Positions 24,326-33,146 of a stretch of 36,615 nucleotides of DNA are shown here, piece after piece (within the stretch, counting starts at the first letter, position 1; each line of letters opens with the position of its first letter). Origin of the DNA: Promethearchaeota archaeon. GTDB lineage: Archaea; Asgardarchaeota; Lokiarchaeia; Sigynarchaeales; SOKP01. The notes under the pieces were generated by a model. That model was not told the DNA's origin. It ran no database searches and worked only from the letters and a program-made list of their open reading frames with translations. The position numbers were made by a program, and so were the translations under genes. The stretch covers positions 1 through 36,615 of the forward strand of contig WJIN01000236.1 in NCBI GenBank assembly GCA_014730295.1, given 5' to 3'.

Positions 24326-25423
24326 TTATAAAATCATATCGAGAGTTTTTTGAACGCTTTTCGGTCGGTTTAAATCATATTGGAAATATTGGAGACACTC
24401 ATAGAATTTATCATTGAGTTGATTAGTATGTTTCTCTACCCGTTCTCGATTAAGATGATGATCTTTACATAAAAGTCTCAATATCCTAGATTTATCAGGG
24501 GGGTTCCAATATAGGTGATCGAATGAATCTAACACTTGGGGTAATAAAAATAATTTGCGAAACTCATTAATCAACTCGTGATCTAATCCTGAAAAATCAT
24601 AATCATACTTTTGAGCAGATATTATATTCTCAATTCTTTTATATCTCTTTACAAACTTAAGGGCGGTTTTCGGGCCAATTCCTTTTATTCCCTCATAATA
24701 ATCAGTCTCAAGCATCAAGGCTAGCTCTACCAATTGGAATTGATCAATTTCCAACTCTTCTAAGGTTTGTTGAAGATCTACCAGTAATGGATCGATACGA
24801 TTATAGGTCCATCTCCCATGTACCTTTCTACGGCGTGATTTAGAAAGGTTTTGTATTAAAGAAGGACATCCAAATAATAAAGAATCGAAATCTTGGGAAT
24901 TTGAGAACTGAGCGATCCCTTTTTTGACCAAATGGGCACATTGTGATTCCGCAGACGCGGGTGATTCGACAACGGGCACTCCGAGGGCATGAAGTAGGTC
25001 TTTTGATTCTTTCATTAGGTTGGGCCAAAAATATTCTTTCGAAAGGGCGATCTGTCTTGCAAGCTCCTTATTACCGCTGTTGATGGCGTTTTTATAGCGT
25101 TTTTGGGCAAATCGGAAATCATTTAACTGATTCTTGGTGATCCTCCGCTTAAGTGGGTGTACACGTCCATCAAAACAAAAAACTGGCAATATATCTTTGG
25201 AATAATAAAATTTTATCCTATATAGAAGCCCATACAAGTGTGAGATAACACGCTGTGTACGATCCATAATGAGATCGGTGCTAGAGTTGAAGGAAGGGTT
25301 TTTATGACTGAAATTGAGGAGTCCCATTATGATATTGGGAGCATCGACTGCGATGATCTTCCCGTTTAACTCTTCAAAGGTCAGTTTTCTCCGGCTAATG
25401 ATAGGATCTAATTTGACACCCAT
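24326..25423 (-). CDS. fen: FEN1/XPG-family structure-specific nuclease, divergent
   Basis: 365 aa (usual archaeal FEN1 ~340). The N-terminus MGVKL and the XPG blocks are present: D27 in 'VDAPN', D85 in 'FDG', 'SQDFDSLLFG' (D178, D180), and D241 in 'TDYYEGIKGIGPKTAL' with the H3TH. The XPG-I block reads 'SPASAESQ' where FEN1 has 'APSEGEAQ', so the first catalytic Glu is Ser157 and only E159 remains. The end 'QKTLDMIL' looks like a degenerate PCNA-binding box (QxxLxxhh) with aliphatic residues in place of FF. Role: flap removal in Okazaki-fragment processing or repair, or a paralogue with altered activity. Confidence 0.9.
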   Translation of the reverse strand: MGVKLDPIISRRKLTFEELNGKIIAVDAPNIIMGLLNFSHKNPSFNSSTDLIMDRTQRVISHLYGLLYRIKFYYSKDILPVFCFDGRVHPLKRRITKNQLNDFRFAQKRYKNAINSGNKELARQIALSKEYFWPNLMKESKDLLHALGVPVVESPASAESQCAHLVKKGIAQFSNSQDFDSLLFGCPSLIQNLSKSRRRKVHGRWTYNRIDPLLVDLQQTLEELEIDQFQLVELALMLETDYYEGIKGIGPKTALKFVKRYKRIENIISAQKYDYDFSGLDHELINEFRKLFLLPQVLDSFDHLYWNPPDKSRILRLLCKDHHLNRERVEKHTNQLNDKFYECLQYFQYDLNRPKSVQKTLDMIL

Positions 25424-25535
25424 AGCAAACTTATGAAGTATCTAATTATAAAGAAAAAAAAGATGGAAATTCAGAAAAATCTAGTTATTTCAGGAATTGG
25501 ATTGTGTTTTCTAAAGCTTTTAGTTTAGCATATTT

Positions 25536-26204
25536 TTACTGTTTCCTAATCAATAATCCTACTAATACCATTGGAATTGCCAAAAAGACAAACATAAACG
25601 CATGAATTATAGTGTTTCCAGTTATATTTCCAATTACACTCATTGTAGGGCTTAGGATACCAATCAATTGTGCAATTAATAATCTATTTAACTTCGTTTT
25701 CATCTTCACTTCTGAAACATCAAATTCTTTAATTACACTGAAAAGGGTAATTGAATTATATATCATCAAAGCAAAACTCCACACGCCTGTGGCAAGCAAT
25801 GATACTAAGCTCTTATCTGCTTCAATAGTAGGATACAGCTGATAAACATTGTAAGGGAATATAAAAGTTATCACACATACCACAACACTTATGATGCTTA
25901 GAAATACGGTTATCGGTTTTTTTAAATAGATCTTGCTTTGAGCAAAAACCTGCATTGAAAGTACAAAGAAAAATACACCACTGACCACTATTACTAAGGA
26001 AGCTCTGATAAGAATCTCATTGATAAAGATTGAAATGGGAAATTCATAGAGAAACAGCACAAGACCATATAAACCAAACAAAAAAAAAGACACGACAAAT
26101 AATTTATTTCCTATATATGTTAGATCCTTTCGAATAATCACGATTACAACATAGAATGCTGCTGTAAATGCTATAAGTTGTCCTATCATTGAAAAAATAT
26201 CCAT
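25536..26204 (-). CDS. Seven-transmembrane protein of unknown function
   Basis: 222 aa with about seven hydrophobic segments (5-25, 35-55, 62-85, 97-120, 130-152, 172-192, 198-218), short loops and a charged C-terminus. An SD-like GTGATGA lies just before the ATG at 26204. The layout resembles the sensor 7-TM input domains of some signalling proteins, but no kinase or other output domain follows. It lies between the fen-like gene and the NERD helicase, separately transcribed. Confidence 0.6.
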   Translation of the reverse strand: MDIFSMIGQLIAFTAAFYVVIVIIRKDLTYIGNKLFVVSFFLFGLYGLVLFLYEFPISIFINEILIRASLVIVVSGVFFFVLSMQVFAQSKIYLKKPITVFLSIISVVVCVITFIFPYNVYQLYPTIEADKSLVSLLATGVWSFALMIYNSITLFSVIKEFDVSEVKMKTKLNRLLIAQLIGILSPTMSVIGNITGNTIIHAFMFVFLAIPMVLVGLLIRKQ

Positions 26205-26463
26205 ATTTTCATCACTGATTTTTGATTGTTAAGATCTTTTAAATTATACGAATAATTCTAAATTTTTAAAGTTTTACAAATACCAATAACATAAAATCTT
26301 TCGTTATTTCAAATATCTGTGTAAGTTTTGATTTTTTCCAATGTCTTCAATTTAAATCTTTAATAAATCTCTAAATTCAAACGGGTCTTTTTATTTAAAT
26401 ACACTCATTCGATAATAATATTAAATTAATTTTCCTTCGATCCTACTAACGCGATGTGATAAA

Positions 26464-28320
26464 ATGGTTCATAAATATCCTTCAAACCTGAAAGCATTAC
26501 GCCAAAAATGCGATAAAGTACCCACCTCCGAAATCACATTTTATAGGATGCTCAATGACCTTTCTGAAGAATGGTACATATGGCATTCGGTAGAATGGGC
26601 GGATGACCTTCGAAAGGAATCGGGCGAGGCAGACTTTATCGTTTTTCACCCACAAAAAGGATTTGCTATCATCGAGGTAAAAGGGGGCTTAATCAGCACA
26701 CATGGCAGGAACTTCTATACCACCAATACCCTAACAAACGAAAAAGTTCTTCTTAAAAAGAGTCCATTCGAGCAAGCAAAGCGAACTATGTATTTTATTC
26801 GGAAATTTTATGTGGAGAAAGCAAAAAACGAGAAAAACAAAAAAGACTTACTAAAAAAGAATTCACATGGCTATGAATTTCCGCTCTCCTTCTCTTTTGG
26901 CGTATTTTTTCCAGATTCGAGGGTAAAAGACAATTCATATTCACTGTCATTTTCACATTCCTTCATTTTTGATAATTCAGATTTGGAAGAGCAAATGGAT
27001 TGGAAGAAATTCGGTAAAATAGGACCTTCTCCATTAGAAGATTTCCTCACTACTCTTTTGGATAAGTATCAAGATAAGCGAGCGGATAAACCAAAAGTAG
27101 CCAATTATTTCAAAAATCTCATAACTCCTAAACTTAATACCTACATCACCCGTAAACATTATATCACTGAGCGCTCGAGGGAGTTAGAACGCGTGAATAA
27201 TTATCAAGATTATCTCATCGATGCACTTTCACAAAAACGAAAATGTCTATTCCAAGGCAGTGCGGGTTCGGGAAAAACGTTTATTGCTATGAAAAAAACA
27301 CTCGAAAATTATCGAAAGGGATTAAAGACATTAGTTCTATGCTATAATCGTGAACTGCGAGATTCGATTGAGCAATATTTCTCTTCTCAGCTTAAATCTT
27401 CATATGATAAGTTCCAAGCCCAGATCACAGTGAATACCCTTCATCAATTTTGTTTTAACTTTGGAGGAAACCTATTGGGGGGAGATGAAAAACAACGATT
27501 TTTCAAATTGATTCGTAATTTCCAGCTCAAAAAAGCATGCGATATTCTTTCTCACCACCAGAATAACTTCCATAAAAAAATTCCAGAAGACCAAAAATAT
27601 GATGCGATTCTAATAGATGAGGCCCAAGATATTGAAACAGCTTTTTACTCCTACTTTCGCTATTTTCTCCAGGACGAAACACGAGGTCTTTTTTACCTTT
27701 TTTTTGACACCTCACAAGACATTTACGGAGATAAATTCGATAATTTTCCTTTTGGATTAGATCCACATCGAGACCTTATAATATTAAACCAAAATTTACG
27801 CAATACCGTCGAGATTGCCAAATGGATCCAAAAAGAAACGAATTTAGGACAATATGAAAAGTTTTCGGGAATAAATGGGTTTAAGATTGGAATTTCTCAC
27901 TATGACTCGGGCGAGCGAGCCTTAAAAACAGCGATCGCCGTAATAAACGAGCATTATTATCGACATGGTATCTCACCCGATCAAGTATTAATACTCTCTA
28001 CTAATAGTCTCGATAAAGTCCTTCCCAAAGCATATTCTCAGCTAAATTCCCACTATTATCAATATAATTTTAAGTATACTGATACGGATAAGGGTTTCTT
28101 CATTCTTGAGCCGTATCGTTTTGCTATACTCGACCAATTAAAAGCGGCATTGCACATGAACGGCGATCCCTATGCACTCTTCAAAACAATTCATAGTTTT
28201 AAAGGACTGGAACGAGACATCGTGTTTTTATTGGTCAATAAAAGTTCTCCCGAGTTGGAGTCATTGCTCTATGTGGGCGCGTCACGGGCTAAATTCAAAC
28301 TCCACGTGTTTTATTATTGA
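26464..28320 (+). CDS. NERD nuclease-like domain fused to UvrD-type helicase
   Basis: 618 aa. The N-terminal NERD domain (about 20-135) has 'ESGEADFIVFHPQKGFAIIE' leading to 'VKGG', the E/D...E-x-K signature of this restriction-like nuclease fold. The superfamily-1 helicase part: Walker A 'GSAGSGKT' (265-272), 'LIDEAQDIE' (~383), 'NLRNTVEIAKWI' (~445), 'IHSFKGLERDIVFLLVN' (~580) and 'YVGASRAKFKL' (~604), so all core motifs are present. Such fusions occur in chromosomal DNA repair and in mobile or defence loci. No neighbouring defence gene supports the latter here. The gene is read alone, after a 260-bp promoter region. Confidence 0.85.
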   Translation: MVHKYPSNLKALRQKCDKVPTSEITFYRMLNDLSEEWYIWHSVEWADDLRKESGEADFIVFHPQKGFAIIEVKGGLISTHGRNFYTTNTLTNEKVLLKKSPFEQAKRTMYFIRKFYVEKAKNEKNKKDLLKKNSHGYEFPLSFSFGVFFPDSRVKDNSYSLSFSHSFIFDNSDLEEQMDWKKFGKIGPSPLEDFLTTLLDKYQDKRADKPKVANYFKNLITPKLNTYITRKHYITERSRELERVNNYQDYLIDALSQKRKCLFQGSAGSGKTFIAMKKTLENYRKGLKTLVLCYNRELRDSIEQYFSSQLKSSYDKFQAQITVNTLHQFCFNFGGNLLGGDEKQRFFKLIRNFQLKKACDILSHHQNNFHKKIPEDQKYDAILIDEAQDIETAFYSYFRYFLQDETRGLFYLFFDTSQDIYGDKFDNFPFGLDPHRDLIILNQNLRNTVEIAKWIQKETNLGQYEKFSGINGFKIGISHYDSGERALKTAIAVINEHYYRHGISPDQVLILSTNSLDKVLPKAYSQLNSHYYQYNFKYTDTDKGFFILEPYRFAILDQLKAALHMNGDPYALFKTIHSFKGLERDIVFLLVNKSSPELESLLYVGASRAKFKLHVFYY

Positions 28321-28429
28321 GATAGATTATTATTGAGGATTTAAAAAATACACTTTAGTGGTAGGGCGAGAATTTAAATTATTTTGTTGTCATTTAATAT
28401 ACAGATCACGCCAAAATTATGACAAAATT

Positions 28430-28888
28430 ATGCCAATAAAAGTCCCCAAGTTGTTTTGCCCACACTGTCATTCTGCGAATGTAGTTGATTTTAAAAATCT
28501 TATTTTTTGTCGGGACTGCAAGCATAAATTTAACAAGAAAAAGTATAAGAAATTTGGACCGGATAGGATGATGTGTCCTGAGTGTTATTCGTTGGAAGTT
28601 GTAGATTTGGGTACCGAATTTTATTGTAAGGAGTGTAAAGTCAAATATGAGAAAAAAAAATATTTTCCGTTTTATCGTCGGAGATATTATTTTTGTCCAT
28701 GGTGTGAGAAGAAAGACATTGTAGACGATGGTGATAGAATATATTGCGAAAACTGTCAAGCATGGTTTTCGAAATGGTCGATCCGTACAATGCAGAACGG
28801 ACAAGGTAGAGAGGTATGGAAAGAAAAAGCAGGATTGGGGTTTATGTCTACCGTGGATCCCGATAAGAGTGGTTATGATGAATTATAA
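28430..28888 (+). CDS. Triple zinc-ribbon protein
   Basis: 152 aa from the ATG at 28430 (MPIKVPKLFCPHC); an upstream in-frame start at 28358 adds only a poor, Phe-rich extension. Three tandem zinc ribbons share the pattern CPxC-x6-VVD-x5-C-x2-C: 'CPHCHSANVVD...FCRDC', 'CPECYSLEVVD...YCKEC' and 'CPWCEKKDIVD...YCENC', linked by short Lys/Tyr-rich 'KKKYKKFGPDRM'-like stretches. Each ribbon is very similar, so the gene arose by internal triplication. Likely a nucleic-acid- or protein-binding factor. No catalytic domain is present. Confidence 0.7.
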   Translation: MPIKVPKLFCPHCHSANVVDFKNLIFCRDCKHKFNKKKYKKFGPDRMMCPECYSLEVVDLGTEFYCKECKVKYEKKKYFPFYRRRYYFCPWCEKKDIVDDGDRIYCENCQAWFSKWSIRTMQNGQGREVWKEKAGLGFMSTVDPDKSGYDEL

Positions 28889-29045
28889 AATTCGTTTTTA
28901 AAAGAATTTCTAATCTTCTCTTTATATTTAGAACAGTACAAGTGAAAATCTAACAGTTAGAATTTTTAGTGACTTCAGAATTATTTTTTCTTTAAAAGAA
29001 AATAGAACTTCTGGATGATAATAACATTTTACTCATTATAAGGTG

Positions 29046-29417
29046 ATGAAAATAGTACAAGACTATGTAATTTATGAGCGCCCAGGACAGAGTAAACGGT
29101 ACGCAAAAATCGTATTCATGGGGATTCTCGTTTTTCTGGCAATCTATTTCCCGTTCTTCGGTTATAACCTACGATATCAACTCGGGGAGATGCTTCGAAG
29201 GCTGTTTGATTTTATCGGCTTTGTATGCCTCGGAATGGGTGCTATCAATATCGCGGTGGGAGCAATAGGTGTATTTCGAGGGCGGACTGGCGGTGCCTTT
29301 TCTCTGGTGATTGGTGCACTTTTGCTCTGGATCGGTTGTTGGCTCACGGGAATCGTGATCAATATTTTTGGGTTTGATTTCGGCGGTTCCACTGTATCAA
29401 ATCCGGGCTATCACTAA
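29046..29417 (+). CDS. Small membrane protein, about three TM segments
   Basis: 123 aa from the ATG at 29046 (GTG at 29043 is in frame just before it). Predicted segments about 22-42, 58-82 and 88-112, with the Gly-rich 'MGAINIAVGAIGVF' and 'GGAFSLVIGALLLWIGCWLTG'. Not recognised. It is convergent with another small membrane protein (29522-29746), and the pair may be related by location only. Confidence 0.5.
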   Translation: MKIVQDYVIYERPGQSKRYAKIVFMGILVFLAIYFPFFGYNLRYQLGEMLRRLFDFIGFVCLGMGAINIAVGAIGVFRGRTGGAFSLVIGALLLWIGCWLTGIVINIFGFDFGGSTVSNPGYH

Positions 29418-29521
29418 ATATTCATTCTTTTCTTTTTCTCAAAATCTTCAAGAATTCCTAAATAGTTATGAGAATATGTCGCAATATCTATGAGAAAATA
29501 GTAGAGAAAAAGGAAGAGAGG

Positions 29522-29746
29522 TTATATCCCTATTCGGAAATATCGGAGGCCCGTTTGGAAACCGCAGACTGCGAGCAGGACAATGGAGATGCCTAGCACG
29601 AAGTACATCGAATGTCGTTTAAATCTCGGTAAGGTAAGCATCCCCAGAATACCGATAACAAGCCCGAGTAAACCGGCAATTGAGCCGAGGGCAATCAAAA
29701 ACTCGATCCCCTCACCGATCGCATCGAAATAGCCGTCTAATATCAT
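29522..29746 (-). CDS. Small two-TM membrane protein
   Basis: 74 aa with two hydrophobic segments (about 15-38 and 46-65) and the short basic loop 'LPRFKRHSM' between them. Composition is typical of a genuine small membrane protein, but no family is recognised. Confidence 0.45.
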   Translation of the reverse strand: MILDGYFDAIGEGIEFLIALGSIAGLLGLVIGILGMLTLPRFKRHSMYFVLGISIVLLAVCGFQTGLRYFRIGI

Positions 29747-29831
29747 AGTGAAATAACAAAAAAATAGAACTATTTAAACAAAAAATATGATCCATGAATC
29801 TTTTATATAGGATCTTAATTAATACACCATT

Positions 29832-29933
29832 ATGCCGTTGTGCAAGCGTTGCGAGAAAAACATTTCTCAGAGAGAAAGCGACGAGCTATTTGGGTATTGT
29901 AGGGGTGTCTGCCCAAATCATCTCAAAGCATAA
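29832..29933 (+). CDS. 33-aa zinc-binding micro-protein
   Basis: A short frame, MPLCKRCEKNISQ... to ...CRGVCPNHLKA, with C-x2-C near the start and C-x3-C near the end (four Cys, one His), a compact zinc-binding pattern. An overlapping longer frame in another phase (29794-30072) lacks protein character and would be disrupted by this one, so I prefer this reading. Function unknown; confidence is limited by its length. Confidence 0.4.
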   Translation: MPLCKRCEKNISQRESDELFGYCRGVCPNHLKA

Positions 29934-30152
29934 AAATCTGGTACTGAATCGTGCACATAGTGTAAACACAAGGCCTTCTTTTATCCAAATTATTTCAAAA
30001 TATTGTATTTATATCTTAATTTTTACACACATAACCGCAATCATAAGCTCTTTGATAATTTTGATGTTGTAAACAAGCTATTTTCACTCTTTTTTCTTTA
30101 AATATAGACGACATATGTTCATTGCAAAACAACTAGTTGTGAAAAATATACT

Positions 30153-30491
30153 ATGCGAGAAATTGAAGAAATCGGTATCTGTCCGAATTGCGACTGCTCG
30201 CTTACCATCTACAAGACTTCGAATTATAAGCGGTTTGTTAAATGCGAGATCTGTGGACATTCCTACCCGTTGCCGAAGCGCGGGAGTATCAATAATTCCG
30301 CTCTGGTGTGTCCGGCGAGGGGATATCCGCTTCTTATCATCCAGAAGGGAGACAATCGGGCATATTTTTGGACCGACCGACCGTGTTTTGATTGCGTGAA
30401 TGCGGGAAAATGTGAACCTATTAAACAATTAGAAGAGGAATTTACCGAACTCGGGGTGTATGGTTATGAAAAGGTCGAACAGAAGATATGA
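30153..30491 (+). CDS. Zinc-ribbon protein resembling topoisomerase I C-terminal finger
   Basis: 112 aa. Two zinc sites: 'CPNCDCSLTIYKTSNYKRFV' then 'KCEICGHSYPLP' (C-x2-C...C-x2-C), and 'CPARGYPLLIIQKGDNRAYF' then 'CFDCVNAGKCEPI'. The pattern 'C..C...L....Kf..C..C...yPLP' followed by 'CP.cg.PLl....' is the C4 zinc-finger pair of topoisomerase I C-termini in archaea. Here it stands free without the catalytic domain. Its 3' end overlaps the next gene by 32 nt in another frame. DNA binding is the probable role. Confidence 0.65.
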   Translation: MREIEEIGICPNCDCSLTIYKTSNYKRFVKCEICGHSYPLPKRGSINNSALVCPARGYPLLIIQKGDNRAYFWTDRPCFDCVNAGKCEPIKQLEEEFTELGVYGYEKVEQKI

Positions 30492-31500
30492 TCATAGACA
30501 AAATTTAGCAAGCTTCATTTTTCTTTTCTTTTTACTCTTTAGTGGTATCTATATTAGTTTTATTACAACTTTTCGAAATGAATGTACTTTATTCCCTGAA
30601 ACTCCTTCCATTAAACCCACTTTTTTTCCGGATGATGACTTACTTATCGATAAAGTCTATACTTTTCATTCAGGTCAATTGGTAATCAGTCTTTCCAACC
30701 TCTCCTTTGATGCGAAATATGTCTATAATATCAGATTGGCCCAAGTGACTGAAAATGAGGGGTGCGAGATGCGGGTAGATCTATTTGACCCCAACGGAGA
30801 TGAGTATAATATTTTTCGTTCTGAAGAGCAGATGTCCTATGAAGAATATTATGAGATTCCCTTCGGGGCGGCACTTTCGGGGGACTATATTATAAACTTT
30901 ACTAAACTCGCAGGTCCAAATGTCAATATTCACATCACTATTTCCAAAGGGGATTTATGCTATCGCGAATTTGTCTCGGGCGATACAAACCTAGTTTATG
31001 AGGTAAAAAAACTGGAATATATCTCCTACGGAAAAAATTACAAGCCGTATTATATGTTAAGAGAACAATGGCGCTATAATATATATCTGTGCCGTGTCTC
31101 TCCGATAAGCGTGAATTATTCCAATGAGATCACGCTGGATCATAATATTATAGATCCCTCCGATGAGGACGTATCCTTTCCGATATATCATAATAAATCG
31201 TTGGGAAATGTATGGGAGCCGTTGGAATATTCCTTCGGTACCGCACTGGCAGGGGAGTATCTATTCAATCTGACATTTTATATGGATCCTGCATTTATCA
31301 ACGTGATGATCCTGATTACTGATGGGGGAGAGCTCGCCACTGGAGATGGGGGTGAGCCTACCAACCAAACTGCACCGGACCCAGGATTATTTGCGAGCAT
31401 CCCGTTTGAAGCGCAAGTCGGGATAGGTATAGGGATTGGGGCGCTCACGATTCTCGGATTAGTCATCTTGTTCTATACCAAGCGGCAGAGTAATATATAA
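30460..31500 (+). CDS. Two-ended membrane glycoprotein with duplicated β domain
   Basis: 346 aa: an N-terminal membrane or signal segment (about 17-37), an ectodomain and a C-terminal segment (about 318-338, 'VGIGIGIGALTILGLVILFY') with a short basic tail. The ectodomain holds two related modules. One ends 'EIPFGAALSGDYIINFTKLA...ITISKGD', the other 'EYSFGTALAGEYLFNLTFYM...ILITDGG', so it is a duplication of a β-sandwich-like unit. N-x-S/T sequons (NLS, NFT, NYS, NKS, NLT, NQT) and a Gly/Pro/Thr stalk before the second segment suggest a surface-anchored glycoprotein. The ATG at 30460 overlaps the previous gene by 32 nt; ATG at 30466 is the alternative. Confidence 0.65.
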   Translation: MVMKRSNRRYDHRQNLASFIFLFFLLFSGIYISFITTFRNECTLFPETPSIKPTFFPDDDLLIDKVYTFHSGQLVISLSNLSFDAKYVYNIRLAQVTENEGCEMRVDLFDPNGDEYNIFRSEEQMSYEEYYEIPFGAALSGDYIINFTKLAGPNVNIHITISKGDLCYREFVSGDTNLVYEVKKLEYISYGKNYKPYYMLREQWRYNIYLCRVSPISVNYSNEITLDHNIIDPSDEDVSFPIYHNKSLGNVWEPLEYSFGTALAGEYLFNLTFYMDPAFINVMILITDGGELATGDGGEPTNQTAPDPGLFASIPFEAQVGIGIGIGALTILGLVILFYTKRQSNI

Positions 31501-31638
31501 TATTAATATAATTTTCTTTACAATACTCTTTTCTAATTACAATTTATGCTTTTAAAACAGAAGACAAACAAGGCTATTTTTCTTTTCCGTCAAAAAATTC
31601 TTTTAAGAAAAAAGAGATGAAAGATGGGGAATACTTAT

Positions 31639-31800
31639 TTAGGCCGTAGGATTGAGCTCCTCTACTCTTCTCCTTACCGAGTCGATGATAAACTCTGAAT
31701 GCGAGCGATACCCTAATTCCTTTCGGGCGTTGATAAGCCGTTTGATCGAGTCTATCAAATTTTCGGGGAGTCGGACGCTGCGATATTGGATTTTTGTCAT
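31639..31800 (-). CDS. Ribbon-helix-helix (CopG-like) transcriptional regulator
   Basis: 53 aa. The N-terminal β-strand 'YRSVRLPENLIDSIKRLI' is followed by 'LGYRSHSEFIIDSVRRRVEE', the exact pattern of archaeal ribbon-helix-helix DNA-binding proteins (strand, helix, 'G..S.SEfI.d.vr..' helix). An SD-like AAGGAGAT precedes the ATG at 31800. Such proteins act as dimers, with the strands in the DNA major groove. It lies between a surface-protein gene and radA; the target is not known, and self-regulation is usual for the family. Confidence 0.85.
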   Translation of the reverse strand: MTKIQYRSVRLPENLIDSIKRLINARKELGYRSHSEFIIDSVRRRVEELNPTA

Positions 31801-31925
31801 ATAATATCTCCTTTATTTTGATACGGATATGTTTCTTATTGAATGAATTATGAATATATACAATATACTAATCTTGTTATGGTGATGCCTCAATAACCAG
31901 AAAATCATAAAAAAGAAAAAATGAA

Positions 31926-33146
31926 TTATATTTGTTCGGCATACTTCTGCCATTCTTCTACCATGGATTTAGATACGCCACTGATCTTGTTCGCTAATTC
32001 CTCGGGGTCTTCATCCAACAAATCATCAATAGTCTCAATGCCTTCCGCCTTAAGATTATCTAAAGTGCCCTTGCCGATCCCCTTGATGTCGGTAAGCGAA
32101 TGGTTCTTCTCAATTTCCTTCTCATCTTCATCTTCACCGTCGTCGGCCTCATAGAGTTCTTCAAGTTCAAAGTCTAAGCCTTTAGACTTGGGAAGGTCGA
32201 TTTCTTCGGTATCGGCGACGCCCGCATTAGTGATGAAAAATTCGCACTCTTCGGGTGGAAGATCTGGTGCATCCACGATCACCGCACGGCGTTTCAAGGA
32301 ACTATTTGCTGAAAAGCCTTTGGTCTTAAACATTACTCGAAAATGGCAGCCGTGCGCGACGATATTCCCACCGATCGCATCATCAGCCGAAAACATTCCT
32401 TTCATCTGCGTTGCGACTTGGTTAGTTAGCAAAACCGCCGCGTTATAGGTTTCTGCGATGCGTGAGAGGGCATGAATCATATTATTTAAGACGCATTGAC
32501 GAGATGCGAGCATTCCAATCCCGACATATTCTGCCCTCAAAAGTGCCATCAAGCTGTCTAAAACGATTAAACGCACGTGCCTGGTCTCGCATAAGCTCTC
32601 AGCCTTCAAAATCATCTGGTCCTGATGATCGGAACTGAAAATCCGGGCGTGAAAAATTTTGGCGAGCACTTCTTCGGGATCTAATCCGAACCGTAAGGCG
32701 ATCCGTTTGACCTTGCTGCGGGAAAAAGTGTTTTCGGTGTCGATATAGGCGACAGAGCCTTCAAGTCCGCCTTTTTCTTTCGGAAGCTGGATGGTAACTG
32801 CGATTGTATGGGCTAAGTTGGTTTTTCCCGATTTGAATGGACCATACACTTCGGTTATTTTGCCCGTTTGCATTCCTCCTCCTAATATTCTATCCAACTC
32901 GGAAGAGCCAGTAGTAAACATCTCAATATTCTCATCGATTTCTACAGCAGGTATAAATTCTGTCATCCCTAAGGTGTTACGGGCGTTCCAGATGAGCTTC
33001 TTGGCGGTTTTATCTCCAAGTCCTTTGATATCTGCCACAGATTTCTGAGACGACATCGCAAGCATTTCGGCTGTCGAGATGCCGCTTTCCCGTAAAAGTT
33101 TAATATGGCGTGAGTTGATTCCTTTGATCTGGCTTAAATCTGATAT
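31926..33146 (-). CDS. radA: RadA recombinase with extra C-terminal HhH domain, ATA start
   Basis: 406 aa when read from ATA at 33146. The N-terminal HhH domain (about 1-60, 'DLSQIKGINSRHIKLLRES' to 'IKGLGDKTAKKLIWNARNTL') is complete only with this start; the first ATG, at 33065, loses the first 27 residues. RecA core: Walker A 'GPFKSGKT' (102-109), 'AYIDTENTF', Walker B 'LIVLDSLMALL', 'LLTNQVATQM', and 'NIVAHGCHFRVMF' for DNA-binding loop 2. After the core an acidic linker (~'EADDGEDEDEKEIE') leads to a second HhH domain (~350-406, 'LTDIKGIGKGTLDNLKAEGI'). RadA forms the strand-exchange filament. The C-terminal HhH is not part of a standard RadA and may bind DNA or partners. Confidence 0.92.
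   Translation of the reverse strand: MSDLSQIKGINSRHIKLLRESGISTAEMLAMSSQKSVADIKGLGDKTAKKLIWNARNTLGMTEFIPAVEIDENIEMFTTGSSELDRILGGGMQTGKITEVYGPFKSGKTNLAHTIAVTIQLPKEKGGLEGSVAYIDTENTFSRSKVKRIALRFGLDPEEVLAKIFHARIFSSDHQDQMILKAESLCETRHVRLIVLDSLMALLRAEYVGIGMLASRQCVLNNMIHALSRIAETYNAAVLLTNQVATQMKGMFSADDAIGGNIVAHGCHFRVMFKTKGFSANSSLKRRAVIVDAPDLPPEECEFFITNAGVADTEEIDLPKSKGLDFELEELYEADDGEDEDEKEIEKNHSLTDIKGIGKGTLDNLKAEGIETIDDLLDEDPEELANKISGVSKSMVEEWQKYAEQI

Noticed and set aside
29794..30072. 92-codon frame on the + strand
   Set aside because: Low-quality composition, and it overlaps the better-supported 33-aa Cys-rich frame in another phase.
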